A stretch of 10,636 bases of DNA from JAVKFY01 sp040223615 (GCA_040223615.1 JAVKFY010000020.1:1-10636); one strand, 5' to 3'; positions 1 to 7,227 are shown, counted from the stretch's first letter. Made by a program: numbers and translations. The notes: a model not told the origin generated them from the letters alone.

Positions 1-45
1 GGCCACCACACGTTCACGAAGATCGTTCGAATAGGGTCGGACCAT
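1..45 (-). CDS. IS630-family transposase, N-terminal 15 codons (cut by window edge)
   Basis: The minus strand starts with ATG at 45 and reads MVRPYSNDLRERVVA before leaving the window. This is the characteristic opening of IS630/Tc1-like transposases (xARPYSxDLRERVV), just before the N-terminal helix-turn-helix. Only this start is visible, so it cannot be said whether the gene is intact. The call rests on the motif and on the terminal sequence upstream, which ends in CTAG as expected for an element that inserts at TA. Confidence 0.7.
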   Translation of the reverse strand, partial: MVRPYSNDLRERVVA

Positions 46-140
46 CCAAGCTGGCCTCCAACTCCAGCACCCAGCTTGAATCACAAATCAACCCGGAAGG
101 GAATCCCCCATCGATTCAGTCAATGTCAGAAACGCTCTAG
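46..140 (-). mobile_element. Outer end of the IS630-family element
   Basis: This is the non-coding leader between the transposase start and the presumed element end. Its outer part, read inward on the minus strand, begins CTAGAGCGTTTCTGACATTG. The TA at 138-139 would be the target dinucleotide. The opposite end lies outside the window, so the inverted repeat cannot be verified. Confidence 0.45.
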
Positions 141-278
141 GAATGCGGAGATTGTCGCCTACGGGTCAATTCGTCACATTAGGATGGCCTGACGGAATGT
201 CCGGAACGCCCTCGCCTCCGGTCGACTGAGCGCGAAAAGCCGACATGCGATCCGGGACGACCGGAATGCCCCCGGGCG
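141..278. other. Unassigned stretch between two insertion sequences
   Basis: No convincing gene was found in these 138 bases. Two imperfect inverted segments occur (GGAATGTCCGGAACGCC near 195-211 and GACGACCGGAATGCC near 256-270), which may be a remnant end of another mobile element. The minus strand can be read as a short peptide ending near 178, but it matches nothing I recognise. Confidence 0.3.
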
Positions 279-666
279 GACTTTGTCACATCTTCGACTA
301 CCGGCCACGAGGCAGGCTTAGCGTAGGTGAAGGTCACGCCGCGGCGACGGCCGCGGTCCACTGTGCGAATGCTGCTTCGCGGAACAGCCGAAGGGTACGG
401 CGCGAGATCAGGTGACGGTGATGATTGAATGCGTAGGCTGGACCGAACTTGGCGACCCACCGGCGCACCGTCTCGTACCTGGTGTCCAGGCCGCGTTCGG
501 CAAGAAGCTCTTTGGTATCACGCAGGCTCATGTTGAACCGCAGGTACAGCCAGACCGCATGCTGGATCACGGCCGGCGGATACTGGTGACGGGCGTACGA
601 GATCAGCTTCATGCAACAAGGCTAGCGAGCGAACCAGCCCGGCGCCACTGTTCCTGTGACAGAGCC
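279..666 (-). mobile_element. IS6-family element with the catalytic core deleted (388 bp)
   Basis: Both termini are present: GACTTTGTCACA at 279-290 and, on the other strand, GGCTCTGTCACA ending at 666. They are one-base variants of the GGCTTTGTCACA ends of the copy at 8437-9229. Compared with that copy (793 bp), about 0.4 kb of the middle is missing, removing the whole DDE region. The inner sequence is otherwise closely similar. The flanking 8-mers (cccgggcg and aaaatgat) differ, so there is no target duplication. The right end lies 12 bp from the stop codon of the next gene. Confidence 0.85.
334..612 (-). pseudogene. IS6-family transposase with in-frame internal deletion (92 aa)
   Basis: The ORF begins at ATG 612 and ends at TGA 334-336. 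Residues 1-59 match the N-terminus of the other IS6 copies (MKLISYARHQYPPAVIQHA, then YETVRRWVAKFGPAYA), which in this family is the helix-turn-helix DNA-binding part. It then jumps directly to the C-terminal tail (FNHHRHLISRRTLRLF to the end AAVAAA). All catalytic DDE residues are gone: no WHLDE, no second Asp, no NNRAE. The junction keeps the frame, so a small protein with the DNA-binding domain could still be made. It cannot transpose by itself. Whether it is expressed is unknown. Confidence 0.85.
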
Positions 667-677
667 AAAATGATGCG

Positions 678-1619
678 TCAGCGATAGCTCATTCGAAGAC
701 TCGATTTACCGCTCAGTGCGACGAGGACACCGTTCTGGATCGTAGTGATTGGCTCAAACATGGTTCTGCCAACCATTCGATCCCCGAGATAAACGGCACT
801 AGCGAGGTAAATGGCGGCGCCGAGTTCGCCGCGTACGCCGATCGCCGGATCGGTCGTGGTAATACGTGTCGCCGTTCCGGCATCATCGCAGTGCACTGCA
901 TTGATGTCGCCCATCTCGATGGGTATGCCGGCATTTATTTCAATCCAGCCAAGCGGTTTGGCGGCGCCCAGCATGGTGTCCAGTGCGACAGCAGCCACCA
1001 GATCCGCCAGCACCGGAAACGGCCTGATGGCATTGTGCAGCACCGCTACCGCAGCCTCACCGGTGTTGTCGCGGCGCAAGGCCATGCCGGTATCTGGCCG
1101 CCGAAGCACGCGCTCGGTGTTCCGGGCGTGCACGCCACCGTGAACATCGATCGCGATTAGCCCGCAGTCCGCTTCCGGCGCCGCGCCAACGACACTGTCA
1201 ACGGCCTCCTTGGCGGTCTTGCCGGCCAGCATCAGCTCCAACACCTCGCCGTTCATCGGCTTGCCGTTGGCGCCGGTGGACGGGGGAATACGATGGCCGG
1301 TGACCAGGCCGGCGCCGGCGTCGATCGGCACGTACTGCGCCAACGGCGCCGGCCGGTCCGGGCCACTGGAGATCAAGCCGGCGACACGCGCCGCAGCGAA
1401 GGCCGCAGGCGGCGCCACGCCGGTGGTTTCGCCCTCGGTGAACAATGTGGAGCTACCACCGCGCTGCGTATCCGAGCGCAGGATAGTGCCGTCCGCGCCG
1501 ATCGCGGCATAGGTGACAAAGCCGCCGATGGCACCCTGGCCAACCCGCTCCGCCGCGTGCAAGGCGTCGAAGACGGCCTGTCCAGCATTGGGACCGAAGG
1601 CCCCTATTCCGATCGTCAT
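678..1619 (-). CDS. Uncharacterised conserved protein (tentatively DUF6963-type), last gene of the ABC operon
   Basis: A 313-aa cytosolic-looking protein with no signal peptide or membrane segment. It starts at ATG 1619, six bases after a good GGAGG site. It opens MTIGIGAFGPNAGQAV and has several glycine-rich blocks: GAIGGFVTYAAIGADGT, TQRGGSSTLFTEGETTG, GAGLVTGHRIPP, GLIAIDVHGGVHARNTERVL. I associate this pattern with a family of unknown function (DUF6963), from memory and untested. The Met-Thr start, the strand-rich N-terminus and GADGTI recall Ntn hydrolases such as DUF1028 proteins, in which Thr2 could be the nucleophile; this is inference only. It lies 57 bp after the binding-protein gene, so it is probably co-transcribed with the transporter and acts on the imported compound. 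The C-terminus ends 12 bp from an IS6 end, so the last residues could be altered. Confidence 0.6.
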   Translation of the reverse strand: MTIGIGAFGPNAGQAVFDALHAAERVGQGAIGGFVTYAAIGADGTILRSDTQRGGSSTLFTEGETTGVAPPAAFAAARVAGLISSGPDRPAPLAQYVPIDAGAGLVTGHRIPPSTGANGKPMNGEVLELMLAGKTAKEAVDSVVGAAPEADCGLIAIDVHGGVHARNTERVLRRPDTGMALRRDNTGEAAVAVLHNAIRPFPVLADLVAAVALDTMLGAAKPLGWIEINAGIPIEMGDINAVHCDDAGTATRITTTDPAIGVRGELGAAIYLASAVYLGDRMVGRTMFEPITTIQNGVLVALSGKSSLRMSYR

Positions 1620-1676
1620 GGCAGACCTCCAGTGGCCCGCGCGGCAGGCAACCGTGCCACGCGGACCTGGCCGGCT

Positions 1677-2825
1677 TCAGGTAAGACCTTCCACGTTTTT
1701 GAACATTTGCAGCACGCCGGTATCCGCGAGATAGGCGTTGGTATCGTCCAATGGCGGCAGCAGCTTCACCTTGCCGTCCGCGCCGTAGTATTTGTCAACA
1801 GTGTCCGGCGTCACGACGATCTGCGGGCACCGCGTCAACGGCGGCGGCGTCACCCCCTCCAAGATCGCCACCGCCATGGCGATCAGGTACTGACCCCAGT
1901 TCGGTGCGAAGATCGAGCCCTCCGCCACCCATTGCGGGTTGTTGCGCAGTTCGCCCAGCGCCGCCAACCCGCCACCCAGGCCAGCCACGAGACAATTCTG
2001 CTGTCGGCCGCTCTCGGTGATCGCGCGCCAGGCACCGACGGTGGAATCGTCATTCACGGAGTAAAGCAGGATGTGACGGTCCGCCGGCAACGTCTGCAAG
2101 GCGTTCTTGACCGCCGTGTAGCTCTTTTCCAGCACGCCGCCGCCGTCGACCTGAATACCGCTCTCGCCGATCGTCGTGGTCAGCGCAGTAATATCGGCGG
2201 GTGCGACTTGTCTCATGCCCGCCATCTTCTCTGCGGCGGTGACGTAGAAGTAGCGGATACAGTCGTTCACTTCGACGCCGGCGGCGGACGCTTGCACGAT
2301 AATCACTGTCGTATCGGCACCGGTCCAGCCTTTCTGTTGCGCCAATGGAACGACGATATTGGCTGTATCGACGCCGATCTCGCGATTGACCAAATTGTAC
2401 CAATGCCCGCCGGGGATCGGCACGTTAATCGCCACGAACGGGATCTTGGCGCGATCGAACATGCGCCGAAGCGCCTCGCCAATACCCTCTACGCCATTGT
2501 ACTCCAGTATCAAGTCGGGTTTATCCTGGACCATTAGACGAGCGTTGTTAAGCGTCTTCTCGGCATCGAATTCGTTATTGTAACGCTTGAGTTCGATGTT
2601 CGCGACTTCGGCAGCGTGCGCGATACCGTTGCCGAGCTGGACGAACAGCTCGCCGGATTCCAGAACGTTGGCGAAGCTGATCTTATAGCGTGGCTGCGCC
2701 CGCGCCGGTGTACCAAGAGCCGCCACCAGACTCGACGCCGCCGGAACGCTGAGGCCAAGGGCGGTCAGTTGCTGCATGATCTGCCGCCGCGTCGGCGACA
2801 CTGTTCGACTATTACGATCTGACAT
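1677..2825 (-). CDS. Periplasmic substrate-binding protein of a CUT2 (ribose-type) ABC transporter
   Basis: A 382-aa exported binding protein that would capture the ligand and deliver it to the permease. The N-terminus carries a twin-arginine-like signal (SPTRRQIMQQL, Arg13-Arg14), a hydrophobic stretch to about residue 38, and a likely cleavage site PARA|Q after residue 43. The mature part has the two-lobe periplasmic-binding-protein type-1 pattern (Peripla_BP_4): YKISFANVLESGELFVQ at the start, the repeated strand DLILEYNG, then IPFVAINVPIP, and HILLYSVNDDSTVGAWRAI in the second lobe. ATG 2825 follows an AGAGGA site at about nine bases. It lies 55 bp downstream of the permease. Ligand unknown: sugars are typical for the family, but nucleosides, inositols and other small polar molecules are also carried. 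Tat export is unusual but seen for such proteins. Confidence 0.85.
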   Translation of the reverse strand: MSDRNSRTVSPTRRQIMQQLTALGLSVPAASSLVAALGTPARAQPRYKISFANVLESGELFVQLGNGIAHAAEVANIELKRYNNEFDAEKTLNNARLMVQDKPDLILEYNGVEGIGEALRRMFDRAKIPFVAINVPIPGGHWYNLVNREIGVDTANIVVPLAQQKGWTGADTTVIIVQASAAGVEVNDCIRYFYVTAAEKMAGMRQVAPADITALTTTIGESGIQVDGGGVLEKSYTAVKNALQTLPADRHILLYSVNDDSTVGAWRAITESGRQQNCLVAGLGGGLAALGELRNNPQWVAEGSIFAPNWGQYLIAMAVAILEGVTPPPLTRCPQIVVTPDTVDKYYGADGKVKLLPPLDDTNAYLADTGVLQMFKNVEGLT

Positions 2826-2880
2826 CGATAATTGTCCTCTGTCCTGCGCTACGGTCCATTTCGTTTCTTGAGCTCAAGGA

Positions 2881-3882
2881 TCAGTTTGCCGCGATCATCG
2901 CGCGGAAGCGGCCAAGTCCAACGGCGATCAGCAGAATCGCGCCGGTGGCAATCTGCTGGTAGAACGCGGGCACCATCATCAGTGCCATGCCATTGGCGAT
3001 GGTACCCAGCACAAGCACACCAAGCAACGTACCGCCGACACCGCCGACACCGCCGAATAGAGCGGCGCCACCCAGTATTACCGCGGCGATCGACGTCAGC
3101 GCGGCATCGGCGCCAACGGTCGCCGAGCCTGCGAAAAGCTGGCTGGAGACGACGACGCCGGCGAAGGTCGCCAACGCCGCGCATAGCATATAGATCACGG
3201 TCGAAATTGTATCGACCCGTATGCCGGCAAGCCGGCTGGCGTCGCGGTTGCCGCCGATGGCGTAAAGCATCCGGCCGAATACCGTGAACCGCATCGCCAG
3301 CGCGATCACGATGCATAGCAGCAGAAACACGATCACGTACCAGGAAATGCCGCCGACGGTCTGGTCGGCGAGGATAGCGGCGTCGAAGTTCTTCATTGGC
3401 ACGGTGACACCGCTCGACAGCGTATAGGCCAGACCGGCGGTGATCGAGAGCATGCCCAGCGTGGCAATCAACGGCGAAATGCCGATCCGAGTCACGATCA
3501 AGCCGTTGGCGAGGCCGATTCCAGCACCGATGAGCAAAACAAGCAGGATTGCCACGGGCGTGGGAAACCCCGCGTTACTGATAAGCACGAAAGCGACCGC
3601 ACCTAGCGGAACCGTCCCGCTGACCGAAAGGTCGAAACCGCCGGAGACGATCGCCAAAGTCTGACCCAATGCCACAATCCCGAGAACGGTAATGTTACTC
3701 AGGATGTTCAGGGAGTTTGAATAGGTGAAGAAGTTGTCGCTGGTGATCGAGAAGAAGACGATCAACAGAATATAGAACGCGCCGATGCCGAAAAAGTGCG
3801 CGCCCACGCCGAGAGAGAAACGTCGACGCCGGGTTTTCGGTGCCGCCTCGACAGGCTTCGTTGCCAACCTCTCAGTTGTCAT
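2881..3882 (-). CDS. CUT2-type ABC transporter permease (RbsC-like)
   Basis: A 333-aa inner-membrane protein of the BPD_transp_2 family, which forms the channel as a homodimer. It has a basic cytoplasmic N-terminus (about 25 residues, KTRRRRFSLG) and a series of hydrophobic segments beginning near residue 28. Family hallmarks are LVLLIGAGIGLANGLIV followed by RIGISPLIATLGMLSITAGLAY, and the cytoplasmic loop FTVFGRMLYAIGGNRDASRLAGI that contacts the ATPase. Its start codon overlaps the stop of the ATPase gene by four bases (ATGA at 3879-3882), so the two are probably translationally coupled. The length is normal for RbsC homologues and no damage is visible. Confidence 0.93.
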   Translation of the reverse strand: MTTERLATKPVEAAPKTRRRRFSLGVGAHFFGIGAFYILLIVFFSITSDNFFTYSNSLNILSNITVLGIVALGQTLAIVSGGFDLSVSGTVPLGAVAFVLISNAGFPTPVAILLVLLIGAGIGLANGLIVTRIGISPLIATLGMLSITAGLAYTLSSGVTVPMKNFDAAILADQTVGGISWYVIVFLLLCIVIALAMRFTVFGRMLYAIGGNRDASRLAGIRVDTISTVIYMLCAALATFAGVVVSSQLFAGSATVGADAALTSIAAVILGGAALFGGVGGVGGTLLGVLVLGTIANGMALMMVPAFYQQIATGAILLIAVGLGRFRAMIAAN

Positions 3883-5402
3883 GTTTTCGCTCCCCCCGCG
3901 GCGAGCGCAATGGCGTTCGCCTGTGTCTTCTCAGGACCGGCCAACTCGCCGACGATCCGGCCTTCGCGCATGATCAACAGCCGATCGCTGACCGCAACGG
4001 CCTCCTCTACATCGGACGTCACCAACAGTGTCGCGCATCCACGGCGCGCAATCTCGGTAAGAAATCGGTGAATCTCCACCCGCGCGCCGACATCGACGCC
4101 GCGCGTCGGCTCTTGCAAGACGAGCAACCTGGGCGCTGCCGCCAAGCGGCTGGCCAACATGACCTTCTGCTGGTTGCCACCCGAAAGGCTTTCGACGGAC
4201 TGGTCCAGCGATTGACAACGAACGTCGAAGCGCGCGGCCAGGTCGGCACTTTCTCTTCGTTCGCGGCCGGTCAGCATGACGCCGAACCGAGATAACAGAC
4301 GATAGATCATCAGGCCGAGATTACGTTGAATTGACAGCACCAGCACCAGTCCGTCGCGCTTGCGCTCCGCCGGTACAAAGGCGATGCGGGCGTGCCGAGC
4401 CGCCAGTGGTGTGGCGAATGGTTGGCGTCGGGTGCCGGCACCGGCAAGTGCGATCTCGCCCTGGATGTCGCGATGCAACCCGGCCAGCCCCTCGCCGACA
4501 AGGTCCGCGCCGGAACCACGCAGACCATAGAGGCCGACGATCTCCTCACGACCAACCGACAAATCGATGCCGCGGAGGCTGGGCAAGCCATCTCGCCGCC
4601 AGCCGCGGATCTGTAGCACCGCCTGTTCATCCGCCTGCCGTTGTCGTGCGTCGGAGGTGAAATCTTCTTTCTCTTGACCCAACATGTGCGTGATCAATTG
4701 CGCCGGCGTCGTCCGCGCCGGCGATAGCGATGCCACCCGCGTACCGTTGCGCAACACGTCAACGCGATCGCTGAAGCGATAGACTTCGTCCATGCGATGC
4801 GAGATGTAGATCACGCCGACACCGCTGGCGGTGAGCCGCCCCAAAATACGGAACAGCAACTGGCTCTCATGCTCGCTGAGCGAGGCGGTTGGCTCGTCAA
4901 GGATGATCAGGCGCGCCCGCCTCGCAAGCGCCTTCACGATTTCAACGATTTGCCGCTCCGCAAGCTTCAGCGTCCGCATCGTTCGCCGCACATCGATATC
5001 GATGTCGAAGCGTTCGCACTCGACCCTCGCCTGCGCCAGCATTCGCGCGCCAGTGGTCAAGCCGAACCTGCTCGGCCACTGGCCGAGCAAAACATTCTCG
5101 GCAACGGTCAGGTCGGGAACGTAGGCGAGTTCCTGCGGAATGAACGCCAAGCCGGACCGCAAGGCATCGCGCGGCGAGTGAAACTCCACCTCCTCGTCAT
5201 CGAGGCACAGCTTGCCCTCGTCTGGTCGAATGACGCCGGTCAGTATCTTCGCGAACGTGGACTTACCGGCGCCGTTCTCGCCGATGACGGCCACCGACTC
5301 GCCATGGTCGAGCGTGAAGTCGATGTCGAAAAGCACACGGTTTGCACCATAGCTCTTAGCAATCGCCGCCGTCTGCAAGAGATGGCCCAGAATACCCTCC
5401 AA
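3879..5402 (-). CDS. CUT2-type ABC transporter ATP-binding protein, two fused nucleotide-binding domains (RbsA-like)
   Basis: A 507-aa tandem ATPase that powers uptake. Domain 1 has Walker A GENGAGKST (41-49), Q-loop Q90, a degenerate signature LKLAERQ (145-151), Walker B LIILDE (165-170) and the switch ISHRMDE. Domain 2 has the degenerate Walker A usual in this family (GLYGLRGSGA, no Lys), a strong signature LSGGNQQK (406-413), and Walker B LLVLQEPTRGVD with Gln430 where Asp is usual. It is the first gene of the minus-strand operon. The longest reading starts at TTG 5402; a TAG lies six codons further upstream. A later TTG at about codon 9 would give LQTAAIAKSYG, nearer the usual family start. 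No start has an ideal ribosome site, and an IS6-like end lies about 120 bp upstream, so the native 5' region may have been replaced. Confidence 0.92.
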   Translation of the reverse strand: MEGILGHLLQTAAIAKSYGANRVLFDIDFTLDHGESVAVIGENGAGKSTFAKILTGVIRPDEGKLCLDDEEVEFHSPRDALRSGLAFIPQELAYVPDLTVAENVLLGQWPSRFGLTTGARMLAQARVECERFDIDIDVRRTMRTLKLAERQIVEIVKALARRARLIILDEPTASLSEHESQLLFRILGRLTASGVGVIYISHRMDEVYRFSDRVDVLRNGTRVASLSPARTTPAQLITHMLGQEKEDFTSDARQRQADEQAVLQIRGWRRDGLPSLRGIDLSVGREEIVGLYGLRGSGADLVGEGLAGLHRDIQGEIALAGAGTRRQPFATPLAARHARIAFVPAERKRDGLVLVLSIQRNLGLMIYRLLSRFGVMLTGRERRESADLAARFDVRCQSLDQSVESLSGGNQQKVMLASRLAAAPRLLVLQEPTRGVDVGARVEIHRFLTEIARRGCATLLVTSDVEEAVAVSDRLLIMREGRIVGELAGPEKTQANAIALAAGGAKT

Positions 5403-5603
5403 CTGTCGCCGCGCCAGCTACGGCCCGATCAGCAGAGCCAATCTTCAAGCCCTTTGCCAGCCAAGCCTAGCGAATTTCCTGGAGCTTCGGTAATCGCCAG
5501 ACGCAGTTCCCGTGACAGAGCCGCGTCAAGATATGCGGCTGTCGTGGCACGGTCATCCCGGGATGCCGTAGACGCAACAGTATGTATTGAGATGCAGCGA
5601 CGG
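5403..5603. other. Region upstream of the ABC operon with a possible IS6 left-end fragment
   Basis: No convincing gene. On the minus strand, GGCTCTGTCACGGGAAC (5506-5522) matches the left end of the 279-666 element (GGCTCTGTCACAGGAAC) at all but one base. About 40 bases further in, TTCGCTAGGCTTG resembles its TCGCTAGCCTTG leader. This suggests a diverged IS6 left end pointing into the operon, but the sequence between does not align. The 81 bp between 5523 and 5603 separates this end from the right-end fragment at 5604 and has no recognised feature. A clear promoter for the operon was not found. Confidence 0.4.
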
Positions 5604-5702
5604 GGCTTTGTCACATCTTCGGTCAGCGGCTATGAAGCAGGGCTAGCGTAGTGGGAGATCACGCGGCGGCGACGGCGGCGTTCCATTGCCCGAACGCTGC
5701 TT
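5604..5702 (-). mobile_element. IS6-family right-end fragment (about 99 bp)
   Basis: It begins with the terminal repeat GGCTTTGTCACATCTTCGG at 5604, followed by the same non-coding tail as the other copies (GCTAGCGTAG before the stop). The minus strand then reads AAFGQWNAAVAAA and a TGA, which is the last 13 residues of the IS6 transposase. Homology stops at about 5702, where M81 peptidase coding sequence begins. The fragment therefore marks the point where the M81 gene was cut. Confidence 0.85.
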
Positions 5703-5898
5703 GGCGTCGACGCCGCCGACAAGATCGGCGCCGGCCGCCGCCAGTACGTCAACCAACCCGCCCTGTGGCGTCTTCGTCCGCAAGACCGGTGATGACGTCC
5801 GCGCCACGTCTGGCGCAACGTTCGAAGTCAGGAATATCCGTCGTGTCCGGCAGGAAGGTGACCGACTCCAACCAGACGCTTGCGATTGCGATCCGCAA
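5703..5898 (-). pseudogene. M81-family metallopeptidase (MlrC-like), truncated and frameshifted N-terminus
   Basis: The minus strand from TTG 5898 reads (M)RIAIASVWLESVTFLPDT, then DFERCARRGADVITGLADEDATG. This resembles the N-terminus of M81 peptidases (DUF1485; microcystin-degradation MlrC relatives), which open RIAxAxLxxESNTFxP. The TTG follows a strong GGAGG site by nine bases, which supports this start. After ATG the frame is lost through about one extra base; the next frame continues GGLVDVLAAAGADLVGGVDA, the expected GGFxDALAAAGAxxV block. The gene then ends abruptly at the IS6 fragment, so only about 65 of the roughly 490 residues of the family remain. The metal-binding residues are not present. 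It was divergent to the M20-like gene and probably belonged to the same pathway. Confidence 0.75.
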
Positions 5899-6022
5899 TG
5901 CCCATTACCTCCCGCCCCTGCCGGCAGTCTATCCTAGCATCACGTCACCGCCGCGCGCAGGCTCAGAAGCCCGCCGCCACCGCCGACGAAGCCTGTAACC
6001 TCGGGATCGAAAGGTGCCTGCA
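5899..6022. promoter_or_regulatory. Intergenic region between divergent M81 remnant and M20-like gene
   Basis: This 124-bp spacer separates the divergent starts and should hold the promoter of the plus-strand pair and the former M81 promoter. It carries the GGAGG site of the M81 remnant at its left edge and an AAGG site eight bases before ATG 6023 at its right edge. No convincing -35/-10 pair or operator palindrome could be assigned by eye. Confidence 0.35.
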
Positions 6023-7213
6023 ATGACCGCGTCCCCGCCTATCGATCGACTCGATCACCGCTTCCTCGTCGAGACTCTGGTCGAGCTGGCCAAGGTGCCG
6101 ACGGACGTACCGATGGGGACCGAGGTCTTCATGGAGCCGGACGACCCCAAGCTAGTGCACTACGTGCAGCGCGTGCTGCGTCCGAAGCTCGTCGCCATCG
6201 GCGCCTATGACCTGCTCGACGTCGAGCGCAACCAGATCGTCGCCCGGTATGGCGAGGGGCGCAGCGACCGGGTCATGCTCGTGCAGGTTTACACGCCGAC
6301 CCAGCACCACAACCTGATGGCCGACCCATGGTCCGGCAAGATCGCGCGCGCCGGCGCCTGGGGCTACGACGAGCCGTGCGTCTTCGGCCAGGGCGTGACG
6401 CAGAACAAGTCGCATCAGGCCATCGCCCTGACCATCCTGAAGCTGCTGCACGAGCATTGCGTGCCGCTGGCTGGCACGCTCTACGTGGCGATCAACAACG
6501 AGGGTCGCAGCAGCCACGACTGCTCGCAGGCGATTCTGGACGCGCTCGACCGCAAGCCGGACTTCGGCCTGCTGATGACCGCGACCAACCGGCGCATCTC
6601 GTTGGGCAACCGCGGCCGGGTCGATGTCAACGTCACGGTCGAGGGCAAGGCGGTCCATTCCAGCAGCCCGGACACCGGCCTCAGTGCCATCGAAGGTGCC
6701 TGGGAGGTAATGCGGCGTCTCAAGGCGATGGCACTGCCCGGCACGCATCCGCAGCTCGGTGGACGGCACGTGATCCCCTACCAGGTAAGCTATGCCCCTT
6801 TGGCCCCGCACACGCTGCCGGACACGGCTCGGCTACGCGTCGACCGCCGCCTGCTGCCGGGCGACGATCCGAGCATCGCCACCTCGGAAGTGCGCGCCGC
6901 GCTCGCCGACATGTCGCCCTACCGCGTAACCGTCGCGCAAGGCCAGTACATGTGGCCCGCCCTGGTGAACCCGGCGCATCCCGGCATCGTGGCGCTCGGT
7001 GCCGCGCACGAGATGGAACACGGTACGCCGCCGGCGACCTACTACGGCCAGGGGACTTTCGATGCCGGTGGCCCCTGCGCGGCGGGCGTGCCGACGGTGA
7101 TGTACGGCGTCGGTGGCGGTGCCGGCGTCCTCGACGAAGACTTCGTGCCGCTGTCGCATCTCGCGCAGGTCGCCCGCGTGGTGACCCGCACCATCCTCAC
7201 CCTGCTGCAATAG
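6023..7213 (+). CDS. M20-family amidohydrolase/peptidase homologue with most metal ligands missing
   Basis: A 396-aa protein with the M20 (ArgE/DapE/carboxypeptidase G2) fold pattern. ATG 6023 is preferred because AAGG lies eight bases before it; an in-frame GTG at 6014 would add three residues. Family landmarks kept: the DPWSG.I segment (101-107), GQGVTQNKS (122-130) at the GRGxxDxKG place, GRVDVNVTVEGKAVHSS with His212 in the lid domain, and VDRRLLPGDD (273-282). Metal-site positions differ from family consensus: GHxDxVP reads VQVYTP (87-92), the bridging Asp of GRGxxDxKG is Gln127, the catalytic EE pair reads NNE (158-160), and the C-terminal His motif reads GVGGGAGVLDED. The ORF is undamaged with normal codon use, so this looks like a maintained subfamily with another chemistry, not decay. 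It sits 14 bp before the monooxygenase gene, in one operon. Confidence 0.8.
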   Translation: MTASPPIDRLDHRFLVETLVELAKVPTDVPMGTEVFMEPDDPKLVHYVQRVLRPKLVAIGAYDLLDVERNQIVARYGEGRSDRVMLVQVYTPTQHHNLMADPWSGKIARAGAWGYDEPCVFGQGVTQNKSHQAIALTILKLLHEHCVPLAGTLYVAINNEGRSSHDCSQAILDALDRKPDFGLLMTATNRRISLGNRGRVDVNVTVEGKAVHSSSPDTGLSAIEGAWEVMRRLKAMALPGTHPQLGGRHVIPYQVSYAPLAPHTLPDTARLRVDRRLLPGDDPSIATSEVRAALADMSPYRVTVAQGQYMWPALVNPAHPGIVALGAAHEMEHGTPPATYYGQGTFDAGGPCAAGVPTVMYGVGGGAGVLDEDFVPLSHLAQVARVVTRTILTLLQ

Positions 7214-7227
7214 CCACGGAGCCGGTC

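Noticed and set aside
271..674. Target-site duplications of the IS6 copies
   Set aside because: The 8-bp flanks of the 279-666 and 8437-9229 copies do not match on either side.
1293..2537. A 414-codon open frame on the plus strand
   Set aside because: It is the antisense shadow of the binding-protein and uncharacterised genes; the product is Arg/His-rich with no family resemblance, and the minus-strand proteins are clearly recognisable.
2849..3316. Arg-rich open frames on both strands over the permease gene
   Set aside because: Composition is typical of off-frame reading of GC-rich DNA; the permease frame has the conserved membrane segments and family motifs.
6328..7227. An in-frame 300-codon N-terminal extension of the monooxygenase
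   Set aside because: This stretch is the M20-like gene read in another frame and is Arg/Pro-rich; the luciferase-like family begins at ATG 7228 with its own ribosome site.
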